A stretch of 12,663 bases of DNA from Novosphingobium sp. UBA6722 (GTDB lineage: Bacteria; Pseudomonadota; Alphaproteobacteria; Sphingomonadales; Sphingomonadaceae). A model generated the notes under the pieces. That model saw only the letters and a program-made list of their open reading frames with translations, was not told the DNA's origin and made no database searches. Of this stretch, positions 1-5,678 are shown piece after piece; the first letter of the stretch is position 1; each line of letters starts with the position of its first letter. The translations under genes and the position numbers were made by a program. The DNA is taken from contig DKII01000061.1 of NCBI GenBank assembly GCA_002454125.1, forward strand, positions 1 through 12,663. Direction: 5' to 3'.

Positions 1-72
1 CCGGCCGATGCCGCTGCGGCCCCGGCCGAAGGCGCTGCTGCCGCTCCGGCTGCGGAACCCGCCAAGAAGTAA
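1..72 (+). CDS. C-terminal tail of an Ala/Pro-rich protein (5' end outside window)
   Basis: Frame 1 is open from the first base to a TAA at 70-72 and encodes 23 residues made almost only of Ala, Pro, Glu and Lys, ending in EPAKK. Such low-complexity tails occur on several alphaproteobacterial proteins, including some ribosomal proteins and secreted or periplasmic proteins, so the family cannot be named from this piece. A stable hairpin follows about 25 bases after the stop, which fits this being the true end of a gene. The call rests on the open frame, the stop codon and the terminator; the body of the gene lies upstream of the window. Confidence 0.6.
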   Translation, partial: PADAAAAPAEGAAAAPAAEPAKK

Positions 73-97
73 GCTTTACCCGCAAGGGTGGGAAAAG

Positions 98-126
98 AGG
101 GCGGCGGTCTGCGGACCTGCCGCCCT
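98..126. terminator. Hairpin between convergent genes, likely bidirectional terminator
   Basis: AGGGCGGC at 98-105 pairs with GCCGCCCT at 119-126 around a 13-base loop. The + strand side is followed by TTCTT and the minus strand side by CTTTTCC, so both flanks are pyrimidine-rich. It lies between the stop of the + strand gene (72) and the stop of rlmE (135) and could end both transcripts. The T tracts are short and interrupted, so strength is uncertain. Confidence 0.6.
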
Positions 127-134
127 TCTTCGAT

Positions 135-794
135 TCAGCCCTTGAAGCCCTGGGCGATCACGTACCACTCGGACGAATCCTTGCGGCTCGCCGGCGGCTT
201 GGCGTGCTTCACCGTGGTGAAGTGGCGCTTGAGCAGGGCCAGCAGCTCGGTATCCGTGCCGCCCGCCAGGACCTTGGCGATGAAAGCACCGCCGGGTGCC
301 AGATTCTCGATCGCGAAGTGCGCGGCAGTCTCGACCAGGCCCATGGTCCGCAGGTGGTCGGTTGCCTTGTGGCCAACGGTATTGGCGGCCATGTCCGAGA
401 TCACCAGGTCCGGCGCGCCGCCCAGCGCCTCGACCAGCAGGGCGGGCGCGGCATCGTCCATGAAGTCCATCTGGAACAGGGTCACGCCTTCCAGCGGCTC
501 GGTTTCCAGCAGGTCAATGCCAACCACTGCGGCCTTGGGGGCCTGCTTGCGCACCACCTGGCTCCACCCGCCCGGCGCAACGCCAAGGTCGACCACGCGC
601 TGGGCGTGCTTGAGCAGGGCAAACTTCTGGTCGAGCTCGATCAGCTTGAAGGCGGCGCGGCTGCGCCAGCCGGCGTCCTTGGCGGCCTTGACGTAGGGAT
701 CGTTGAGCTGGCGGGTCAGCCAGCGGGTCGAACTGGCGGTCCGGCCCTTGCCGGTCTTGAGCCGTTCACCGGCAGGGCGGCCGGAACGGCTCAT
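135..794 (-). CDS. rlmE: 23S rRNA (uridine(2552)-2'-O)-methyltransferase RlmE (FtsJ/RrmJ)
   Basis: This 219-residue protein matches RlmE, the heat-shock-linked SAM enzyme that 2'-O-methylates U2552 in the A loop of 23S rRNA during late 50S assembly in the cytoplasm. The SAM-binding loop DLGVAPGGWSQ lies at residues 69-79. The catalytic Lys-Asp-Lys-Glu tetrad of the family can be placed at K50 (RAAFKL), D134 (ISDMAAN), K174 (FIAKVL) and E209 (SSEWYV). Length is close to the usual 205-240; the first 30 residues are a basic tail common in alphaproteobacterial members. The ATG overlaps the stop of ppx as ATGA (791-794), so the two are probably translationally coupled in one operon, an order that recurs in alphaproteobacteria. 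Nothing appears broken. Confidence 0.95.
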   Translation of the reverse strand: MSRSGRPAGERLKTGKGRTASSTRWLTRQLNDPYVKAAKDAGWRSRAAFKLIELDQKFALLKHAQRVVDLGVAPGGWSQVVRKQAPKAAVVGIDLLETEPLEGVTLFQMDFMDDAAPALLVEALGGAPDLVISDMAANTVGHKATDHLRTMGLVETAAHFAIENLAPGGAFIAKVLAGGTDTELLALLKRHFTTVKHAKPPASRKDSSEWYVIAQGFKG

Positions 795-2002
795 CGGGTT
801 GTTCCTTCACGTTTGCTGCGGCGCATGGCGGCGCGGGTGCGCTCGGCCATGCCTTCGGAAGCCATCAGGCTGCGCAGGATGCCTTCGCGGATGCCGCGAT
901 CGGCCACGCCGAGCCGATCAGCCGGCCATAGATCGAGGATTGTCTCGAGGATTGCGCAGCCGGCTACCACCAGGTCGGCCCGTTCGCGGCCGATGCAGGC
1001 CAGTTCGCGCCGTGCCGGGATCGGCATGGCGGAGAGGCGTTCGGAAATCCCGCGCATCGCTTCGGCCGGGACGATCAGGCCATCGACCGCGCGGCGATCA
1101 TACTGCGGCAGTTCCAGGTGCAGGCTGGCCAGCGTCGTGACCGTGCCGCTGGTGCCAAGCAGGCGCAGCGCAGTTTTGCGGTCGTGCTGTTCCAGCATCG
1201 CGGCCAGCCGGTCGGCAAAGGGGGCCAGGCTTTCGCGCACGCGGCGGCGCATCTCGGCATAGCGGGCAGCGCGGCCATCGGCATCAAGCGGCTCGATCCC
1301 GCAAGTCTCGGTCAGCGAGACGACGCCCCAGGGCACGCTCATCCAGTCGACGATCCGCGGCAGCGGTGCTTCGCCCTGTTCGACCAGCACCAGCTCGGTC
1401 GAGCCGCCGCCGATATCGAAGATGATCGCTGGGCCGTCCCCCTGTTCGAGCAGGATGTGGCAGCCCAGCACGGCCAGCCGCGCCTCTTCCTTGGCGCTGA
1501 TGATGTCGAGCGCGATCCCGGTTTCGCGGCGGACGCGTTCGATGAATTCGGGGCCGTTCTCGGCCCGGCGGCAGGCCTCGGTCGCAACCGAGCGAGCAAG
1601 GTGGACGCGCCGCCGCTTGAGCTTTTCGGCGCAGACGTGCAGCGCCCCCAGCGCGCGGTCCATCGCCGCATCGCTCAGCCGGCCCGATCCGGCCAGCCCT
1701 TCACCCAGCCGGACCACCCGGCTGAAGGCATCGACCACAACGAAGTTCTCACCCTGCGGGCGCGCGATCAGCAGCCGGCAATTGTTGGTGCCCAGGTCAA
1801 TCGCGGCAAAGCTCTGGCGCTGGTAGGCTGTGGACTCGCGCCCGCTGGCCTGCGGGTCGATTCGTCCAGGTCGGCCGTCCGGCCGGCGTTCGGGCATAGC
1901 GGGGGTGGATTCGGAAAGGTCGGGCGCGCCGCGCTGGTCCTGTCCGGGTTCAAACCCCTGTCCTGCCTCCTCGCGCATGGCCGGCGGAGTATTTTCCGCC
2001 AT
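791..2002 (-). CDS. ppx: Ppx/GppA family exopolyphosphatase / pppGpp phosphohydrolase
   Basis: This is an ASKHA-fold phosphatase of the Ppx/GppA family, which removes terminal phosphate from polyphosphate or converts pppGpp to ppGpp; sequence alone does not separate the two. From the ATG at 2002 it has 403 residues. Visible motifs are the phosphate-1 loop AAIDLGTNNCR (about 67-77), EEARL (172-176), the phosphate-2 motif DIGGGSTE (196-203) and LGTSGTVTTLA (282-292). It ends after the second ASKHA domain, so it is a short form without the C-terminal HD-like domain of E. coli Ppx. The first 60 or so residues are hydrophilic, low in complexity and outside the conserved fold. An in-frame GTG at 2011 adds three residues, but AAGAG at 2013-2017 is better spaced for the ATG. 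On the minus strand GATAAT (2021-2026) resembles a -10 box, without a clear -35. It overlaps rlmE by four bases. Confidence 0.9.
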   Translation of the reverse strand: MAENTPPAMREEAGQGFEPGQDQRGAPDLSESTPAMPERRPDGRPGRIDPQASGRESTAYQRQSFAAIDLGTNNCRLLIARPQGENFVVVDAFSRVVRLGEGLAGSGRLSDAAMDRALGALHVCAEKLKRRRVHLARSVATEACRRAENGPEFIERVRRETGIALDIISAKEEARLAVLGCHILLEQGDGPAIIFDIGGGSTELVLVEQGEAPLPRIVDWMSVPWGVVSLTETCGIEPLDADGRAARYAEMRRRVRESLAPFADRLAAMLEQHDRKTALRLLGTSGTVTTLASLHLELPQYDRRAVDGLIVPAEAMRGISERLSAMPIPARRELACIGRERADLVVAGCAILETILDLWPADRLGVADRGIREGILRSLMASEGMAERTRAAMRRSKREGTTR

Positions 2003-2025
2003 GACATTCACACTCTTATCATTAT

Positions 2026-2042
2026 CCCGCCGGATGGGCGGG
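2026..2042. repeat. Short GC hairpin upstream of ppx
   Basis: CCCGCC at 2026-2031 pairs with GGCGGG at 2037-2042 around a five-base loop, just upstream of the ppx start. It has no T tract on either side. Its role is unknown and it may be chance in GC-rich DNA. Confidence 0.35.
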
Positions 2043-2092
2043 TACCTGACACCATGCTAGCGCCGCCCCGCCGCAAGGGCAAGTCCAGTGGC

Positions 2093-2121
2093 TTGACGTG
2101 GGCGCGCGGCGCGCCTAGAGG
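2093..2121 (+). promoter_or_regulatory. Putative sigma-70 promoter of tRNA-Gln
   Basis: TTGACG (2093-2098, five of six matches to the -35 consensus) is separated by 17 bases from TAGAGG (2116-2121), a weak -10 box, about 12 bases before the mature tRNA. The stretch after the -10, GACCGCCCTC, is a GC-rich discriminator, a feature typical of stable-RNA promoters under stringent control. The motifs are seen directly; the regulation is inferred. Confidence 0.55.
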
Positions 2122-2132
2122 ACCGCCCTCGT

Positions 2133-2206
2133 TGCCCGATCCTCTAATGGTAAGAGAGCGGACTCTGACTCCGTCAATCAAGGTTCGAATCCTTGTCGGG
2201 CATCCA
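2133..2206 (+). tRNA. tRNA-Gln (anticodon CUG)
   Basis: A complete cloverleaf can be folded. The acceptor stem TGCCCGA (2133-2139) pairs with TCGGGCA (2196-2202). The D stem is CTCT/AGAG (2142-2145 and 2153-2156). The anticodon stem GCGGA/TCCGT has one G-T pair and closes the loop CTCTGAC, with CTG at 2165-2167. The variable loop is CAAT, and the T arm is CAAGG-TTCGAAT-CCTTG (2179-2195). Discriminator T2203 is followed by an encoded CCA (2204-2206). The CUG anticodon reads CAG, the favoured Gln codon in GC-rich genomes. The U1-A72 end is typical of glutamine tRNA. A promoter precedes it and a terminator follows, so it is its own transcription unit. Confidence 0.97.
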
Positions 2207-2224
2207 CTTCCTCGCTGATCTGAA

Positions 2225-2266
2225 CGGCCCGTGCTCGGCAATCGAGTGGCGGGCCGAACTGTTTTT
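2225..2266 (+). terminator. Rho-independent terminator after tRNA-Gln
   Basis: CGGCCCG (2225-2231) pairs with CGGGCCG (2250-2256). Inside it, CTCG (2234-2237) pairs with CGAG (2243-2246) around a five-base loop, leaving a small internal bulge. AACTG and then TTTTT (2262-2266) follow. It lies 19 bases after the tRNA CCA end. Confidence 0.8.
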
Positions 2267-2305
2267 GGGGCTTGGCAAGTCTCTCGACCCAAAGGAAAAG
2301 ACCTG

Positions 2306-3178
2306 ATGACTGAACCGACCGAAAAGCGCCTCAACCGCCGCCGCTTCTACAAGGCCGAGCAGGAGGCTTCCTTCGTCGAATCGCATCTGGCGTCGACCCC
2401 GCAAACCCGCAGCCCGGCCTACAAGCTGGCCTTCCGCGACACTGACTTCCTGCTGCGCGAGGAACTGCGCCCGGTCCGCTTCCAGCTGGAACTGCTGAAG
2501 TGCGAGATGATGCTGGACGAGGCCCGGATCGGTTCGACCCTGGTGTGCTATGGCTCGGCCCGCATTCCGGCGCCCGAAGAGGCCGAAAAGGCGCTGGCCG
2601 CCGCGACCACGCCGGAACGCAAGGCCGTGATCGAGCGGCTGGTCGCCAAGTCAAAGTACTATGACGAGGCGCGCAAGCTGGGCCGGATCGCCAGCGAATG
2701 CGGCGTGGTCGAAAAGGGCATGCGCCAGTTCGTGGTCTGCTCGGGCGGCGGCCCGTCGATCATGGAAGCCGCCAACCGCGGCGCGGCCGATGTCGGCGCG
2801 GAAACGATCGGGCTCAATATCGTCCTGCCGCACGAGCAGGCGCCCAACCAGTATGTCACGCCCGACCTGGCCTTCCAGTTCCACTACTTTGCGCTGCGCA
2901 AGATGCACTTCCTGCTGCGCGCCCGCGCCGTGGCGGTCTTCCCGGGCGGGTTCGGTACGCTGGATGAGTTCATGGAGCTGCTGACCCTGATCCAGACCGG
3001 CAAGATGAAGCCGATTCCGATCCTGCTGTTCGGCGCCGAATTCTGGAACAAGGTGATCAACTTCCAGGCCCTGGCCGATGAAGGCGTGATCAATCACGAA
3101 GACCTCAACCTGTTCCACTGGGTGGAAACGGCCGAGGATGCTTGGGCCAAGATCGCCGAGTTCTACGAGCTGGACTGA
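2306..3178 (+). CDS. LOG family protein (TIGR00730-type Rossmann-fold nucleoside 5'-monophosphate phosphoribohydrolase)
   Basis: This 290-residue protein belongs to the LOG family, often mislabelled lysine decarboxylase. Characterised members hydrolyse the N-glycosidic bond of cytokinin riboside monophosphates or AMP-like nucleotides. Family signatures are YGSAR (82-86), CSGGGPSIMEAANRGA (145-160) and the phosphate-binding, catalytic motif PGGFGTLDE (213-221). It has roughly 75 residues before the core, as in the longer bacterial forms, so the in vivo substrate is open. The ATG at 2306 is chosen because AAAGGAAAAG sits just upstream (2291-2300). The frame extends further upstream, but that part lies inside the tRNA terminator. 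The last 16 bases overlap the convergent thiD. No promoter stands out in 2267-2305. Confidence 0.88.
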   Translation: MTEPTEKRLNRRRFYKAEQEASFVESHLASTPQTRSPAYKLAFRDTDFLLREELRPVRFQLELLKCEMMLDEARIGSTLVCYGSARIPAPEEAEKALAAATTPERKAVIERLVAKSKYYDEARKLGRIASECGVVEKGMRQFVVCSGGGPSIMEAANRGAADVGAETIGLNIVLPHEQAPNQYVTPDLAFQFHYFALRKMHFLLRARAVAVFPGGFGTLDEFMELLTLIQTGKMKPIPILLFGAEFWNKVINFQALADEGVINHEDLNLFHWVETAEDAWAKIAEFYELD

Positions 3179-3933
3179 ACCGCCTGATGGCCCAACGGGC
3201 CGCTGCCGGCGCCATAGCCGGGGGCAGCCTCCAGCGCGGCGCGGACGAAGGCGCGGGCCTGTTCGATCGCGCCAACCAGGTCCAGCCCCGCACCCAGGCC
3301 GGTGGCGATGGCGCTAGACAGGGTGCAGCCGGTGCCATGGGTATGGCGGGTCACGATGCGTGGGGCCGACCAGACCCGTGGCGGCTGGCCCGGCATGACC
3401 AGCACGTCCTCCACCATCGGCCCTTCGGCATCGCCACCCTTGGCGAGATAGGCGATGCCCCGCGCTGCCATCCCGTCGGGACCACCCAGGGCCTGCAGCT
3501 CTGGAACGTTCGGCGTGGTCAAGGCGGCGATCCGCATCAGCCGCTCGAACCCGGCGATGGTCGCCGCATCGGCCAGCACCGATCCGCTGGTGGCGATCAT
3601 CACGGGATCGAACACGATCGGCACGGCGAGTGCTTCCAGCCGCTCAGCCACCACGGCGGCGATTTCGGGCGATCCCAGCATCCCGATCTTGACCGCACCG
3701 ACGCCCACATCGCTGACGCAGGCGTCGATCTGCGCCGCGACCATCGCGGGTGAAAGTGCCTCGACCATGGCTACGCCACGCGTGTTCTGCGCCGTCACCG
3801 CGGTGATCGCGGTCATGGCATAGCCGCCCAGCATCGTAATGGTCTTGATATCGGCCTGGATCCCCGCGCCGCCCGATGAATCCGAACCGGCGATGGAGAG
3901 AATGCGCGGGGGCTTGATCATGCGATGATCCAT
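3163..3933 (-). CDS. thiD: Bifunctional hydroxymethylpyrimidine kinase / phosphomethylpyrimidine kinase ThiD
   Basis: ThiD phosphorylates 4-amino-5-hydroxymethyl-2-methylpyrimidine twice to the pyrophosphate used by ThiE in thiamine synthesis; it is a cytosolic ribokinase-fold enzyme. The 256 residues include the N-terminal substrate loop SIAGSDSSGGAGIQAD (13-28), TAQNTRGV (47-54), FDPVM (108-112), TPN (140-142), LAKGGDAEG (163-171) and the anion-hole motif HGTGCT (199-204) with C203 as the family's active-site cysteine. Length is normal. The ATG at 3933 is used; an ATG at 3921, giving MIKPPR, is equally possible and neither has a strong ribosome site. It is the last gene after glmM and the DUF1272 gene. 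No thiamine riboswitch is apparent upstream; a palindrome occupies that gap. Confidence 0.95.
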   Translation of the reverse strand: MDHRMIKPPRILSIAGSDSSGGAGIQADIKTITMLGGYAMTAITAVTAQNTRGVAMVEALSPAMVAAQIDACVSDVGVGAVKIGMLGSPEIAAVVAERLEALAVPIVFDPVMIATSGSVLADAATIAGFERLMRIAALTTPNVPELQALGGPDGMAARGIAYLAKGGDAEGPMVEDVLVMPGQPPRVWSAPRIVTRHTHGTGCTLSSAIATGLGAGLDLVGAIEQARAFVRAALEAAPGYGAGSGPLGHQAVQSSS

Positions 3934-3943
3934 AACCCAACCG

Positions 3944-4009
3944 CCGTTCGTGTCGAGCGTAGTCGAGACACCTGCGCGCCTGTGTCTCGACTACGCTCGA
4001 AACGAACGG
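3944..4009. repeat. Dispersed palindromic repeat, 28-bp arms
   Basis: Arms at 3944-3971 and 3982-4009 are reverse complements with one mismatch (G3952 opposite A4001) around a 10-base loop CTGCGCGCCT. The core reads TGTCGAGCGTAGTCGAGACA, a motif I recognise as a common intergenic element in sphingomonad genomes. It lies between the DUF1272 stop (4025) and the thiD start (3933). In RNA it would fold into a very stable hairpin within the presumed operon. It has no following T tract, so it is more likely a REP-like element that stabilises or attenuates the message than a classical terminator. Confidence 0.88.
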
Positions 4010-4024
4010 GCGAAGGGGGTGGGA

Positions 4025-4249
4025 CTAGGCCTTGAACTTCCGCTCGGTCGAGGGCGGATACTTGGCCTGCAGCGGTTTGGCGCGGGTCGGGCGGTCCATC
4101 AGCTCACCGCCGCAATTGGGGCAGCGTTCGTCGAGGTCATCGGCGCATTCGGTGCAGAAGGTGCACTCAAAGCTGCAGATGAAGGCGCCGGGCAGTTCGG
4201 CCGGCAGGTCGGCGCCGCACTTCTCGCAATCGGGGCGCATCTCAAGCAC
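4025..4249 (-). CDS. DUF1272 domain-containing small zinc-ribbon-like protein
   Basis: The 74-residue protein fits the DUF1272 family: it opens MLEMRPDCEKC and carries eight cysteines at 8, 11, 25, 29, 32, 35, 43 and 46, spaced as CxxC, CxxxCxxCxxC and CxxC. Two structural zinc sites are the likely reading; no function is established for the family. The start is a GTG at 4249, preceded by AAGGA with an eight-base gap, and the family normally begins MLE(L/M)RP. An ATG at 4240 would drop the first three residues. With the GTG start the gene overlaps the end of glmM by eight bases, which implies co-transcription and coupled translation. The tail after residue 52 is basic and probably flexible. 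Confidence 0.85.
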   Translation of the reverse strand: MLEMRPDCEKCGADLPAELPGAFICSFECTFCTECADDLDERCPNCGGELMDRPTRAKPLQAKYPPSTERKFKA

Positions 4250-5585
4250 TGGCGGCTTCCTTCACTGCATCGCAGATCGCATCGACGACCTGATTGACCT
4301 CGGCCGCATCATCCCCTTCGGCCATGACGCGGATTACCGGTTCGGTGCCGGACGGGCGGATTACCAGGCGGCCGCGGCCAGATAGCTGGGCCTCGGCATC
4401 GGCGATCACCGCCTTGACGCGGGCATCGTCCAAAGGCTTGCCGCCCGCAAAGCGCACGTTCTTGAGCAACTGCGGCACCGGATCGAACAGGTGCATCAGC
4501 TCGCTGGCGCGCTTGCCGCTTTTGACCAGCGCGGCGAGGACCTGGAGCGCGGCGATCGTGCCATCGCCGGTGGTGGCGTGATCGAGCATGATCATGTGGC
4601 CCGATTGCTCACCGCCCACGTTGTAGCCGCCGGCTTTCATTGCCTCGAGCACATAGCGGTCACCCACCTTGGCGCGGACGAGGCTGAGGCCCTTGCCATC
4701 GAGGAAGCGCTCAAGGCCGAGGTTCGACATGACCGTGGCCACCACTCCGCCGCCGCGCAGCTCCCCGCGTTCGGCCAGCTGGCTGCCGATCAGGGCCATG
4801 ATCTGGTCGCCATCGACCGTCTGGCCCTTTTCATCGACCACGATCAGCCGGTCGGCATCGCCATCCAAGGCAATGCCGATATCCGCGCCGCTGGCGACGA
4901 CGCTTTCCTTGACGAGATCGAGGTGGGTGGACCCGCACTTGTCGTTGATGTTGGTCCCGTTGGGCGAGACGCCAATCGCCACAACTTCGGCGCCCAGCTC
5001 CCACACCGCCGAAGGGGCGACCTGGTAAGCCGCGCCATTGGCGCAATCGACCACGATCTTCATCCCGTCGAGGCGGACATCATCGGGCAGCGAGGCCTTG
5101 ACCGCGTGAATATAGCGGCCGCGGGCATCGTCGATCCGGCGGGCCCGGCCGATCTGCGGCGAGGCGGCGAGCGCCAGGTCCTGTTCCAGCATGGCCTCGA
5201 TCGCGGCCTCATCGGCATCGGAGAGCTTGAAGCCGTCCGGGCCGAACAGCTTGATGCCGTTGTCCTCGTAAGGGTTGTGGCTGGCCGAGATCATCACGCC
5301 GACATCGGCGCGCAGCTCGCGCGTCAGCAGGGCGACTGCCGGGGTCGGCATCGGGCCCAGGAGGATCACGTCCATGCCGACACTCGTGAAACCAGCAACC
5401 AGCGCGTTCTCGAGCATATAGCCCGATAGGCGCGTGTCCTTGCCAATCACCACGCGGTGCTTGTGCGAGCCGCGCAGGAAACGGGTGCCCGCTGCCTGGC
5501 CGACCTTCATTGCCGTTGCCGCGGTCATCACGCCGGCATTGGTGCGCCCGCGGATCCCGTCCGTACCGAAATAGTTGCGTCCCAT
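4242..5585 (-). CDS. glmM: Phosphoglucosamine mutase GlmM
   Basis: GlmM converts glucosamine-6-phosphate to glucosamine-1-phosphate, the step that commits hexosamine to UDP-GlcNAc, peptidoglycan and lipid A. From the ATG at 5585 it has 447 residues, the normal family length. The four expected sites are present: the phosphoserine loop ISASHNP with S102, the magnesium loop DGDADR (241-246), the sugar-specificity loop GGEQSG (324-329) and the phosphate-binding loop RPSGTEP (410-416). The opening GRNYFGTDGIRG is typical. A GTG lies immediately before the ATG, but AGGG six bases upstream favours the ATG. It heads a run with the DUF1272 gene (8-base overlap) and thiD. A possible promoter is listed separately. 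Confidence 0.97.
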   Translation of the reverse strand: MGRNYFGTDGIRGRTNAGVMTAATAMKVGQAAGTRFLRGSHKHRVVIGKDTRLSGYMLENALVAGFTSVGMDVILLGPMPTPAVALLTRELRADVGVMISASHNPYEDNGIKLFGPDGFKLSDADEAAIEAMLEQDLALAASPQIGRARRIDDARGRYIHAVKASLPDDVRLDGMKIVVDCANGAAYQVAPSAVWELGAEVVAIGVSPNGTNINDKCGSTHLDLVKESVVASGADIGIALDGDADRLIVVDEKGQTVDGDQIMALIGSQLAERGELRGGGVVATVMSNLGLERFLDGKGLSLVRAKVGDRYVLEAMKAGGYNVGGEQSGHMIMLDHATTGDGTIAALQVLAALVKSGKRASELMHLFDPVPQLLKNVRFAGGKPLDDARVKAVIADAEAQLSGRGRLVIRPSGTEPVIRVMAEGDDAAEVNQVVDAICDAVKEAASA

Positions 5586-5620
5586 CACTTACCCTGTAGC
5601 ACGCTAGACCTTGAAGAGAT

Positions 5621-5649
5621 GCTATGTCGCGCGGCAAAGGCATTGTCAC
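5621..5649 (-). promoter_or_regulatory. Possible promoter of glmM
   Basis: Reading the minus strand, GTGACA (5644-5649, five of six matches to the -35 consensus) and CATAGC (5621-5626, weak -10) are 17 bases apart and point towards glmM about 35 bases away. The -10 is poor, so this is a suggestion only. I see no clear promoter for the divergent symporter gene in the same gap. Confidence 0.35.
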
Positions 5650-5678
5650 GCAGACATTAACCAAGCGGGGAGCCATCA

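Noticed and set aside
204..1262. 352-codon + strand open frame opposite rlmE and ppx
   Set aside because: It is antisense to two genes with clear catalytic motifs, spans their junction, and has the Arg/Gly/Ala-rich composition of GC-rich shadow frames.
1118..2218. 366-codon + strand open frame running through ppx into the tRNA
   Set aside because: It crosses both a conserved gene on the other strand and the tRNA-Gln, with no recognisable domain.
2231..2305. 25-codon upstream extension of the LOG-family gene
   Set aside because: It lies inside the tRNA terminator hairpin, and a good ribosome site precedes the ATG at 2306.
2133..2305. tRNA-Gln as an integration site for a genomic island
   Set aside because: The flanking genes are housekeeping, no integrase is present and no repeat of the tRNA 3' end is seen in the window.
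3934..4024. Possible thiamine (TPP) riboswitch before thiD
   Set aside because: The gap is almost wholly filled by the palindrome, and I see no THI-box elements such as CTGAGA or the GGAACCTG-like P4/P5 motif.
4491..5429. 312-codon + strand open frame inside glmM
   Set aside because: It is a His/Asp-rich antisense frame of glmM with no family resemblance.
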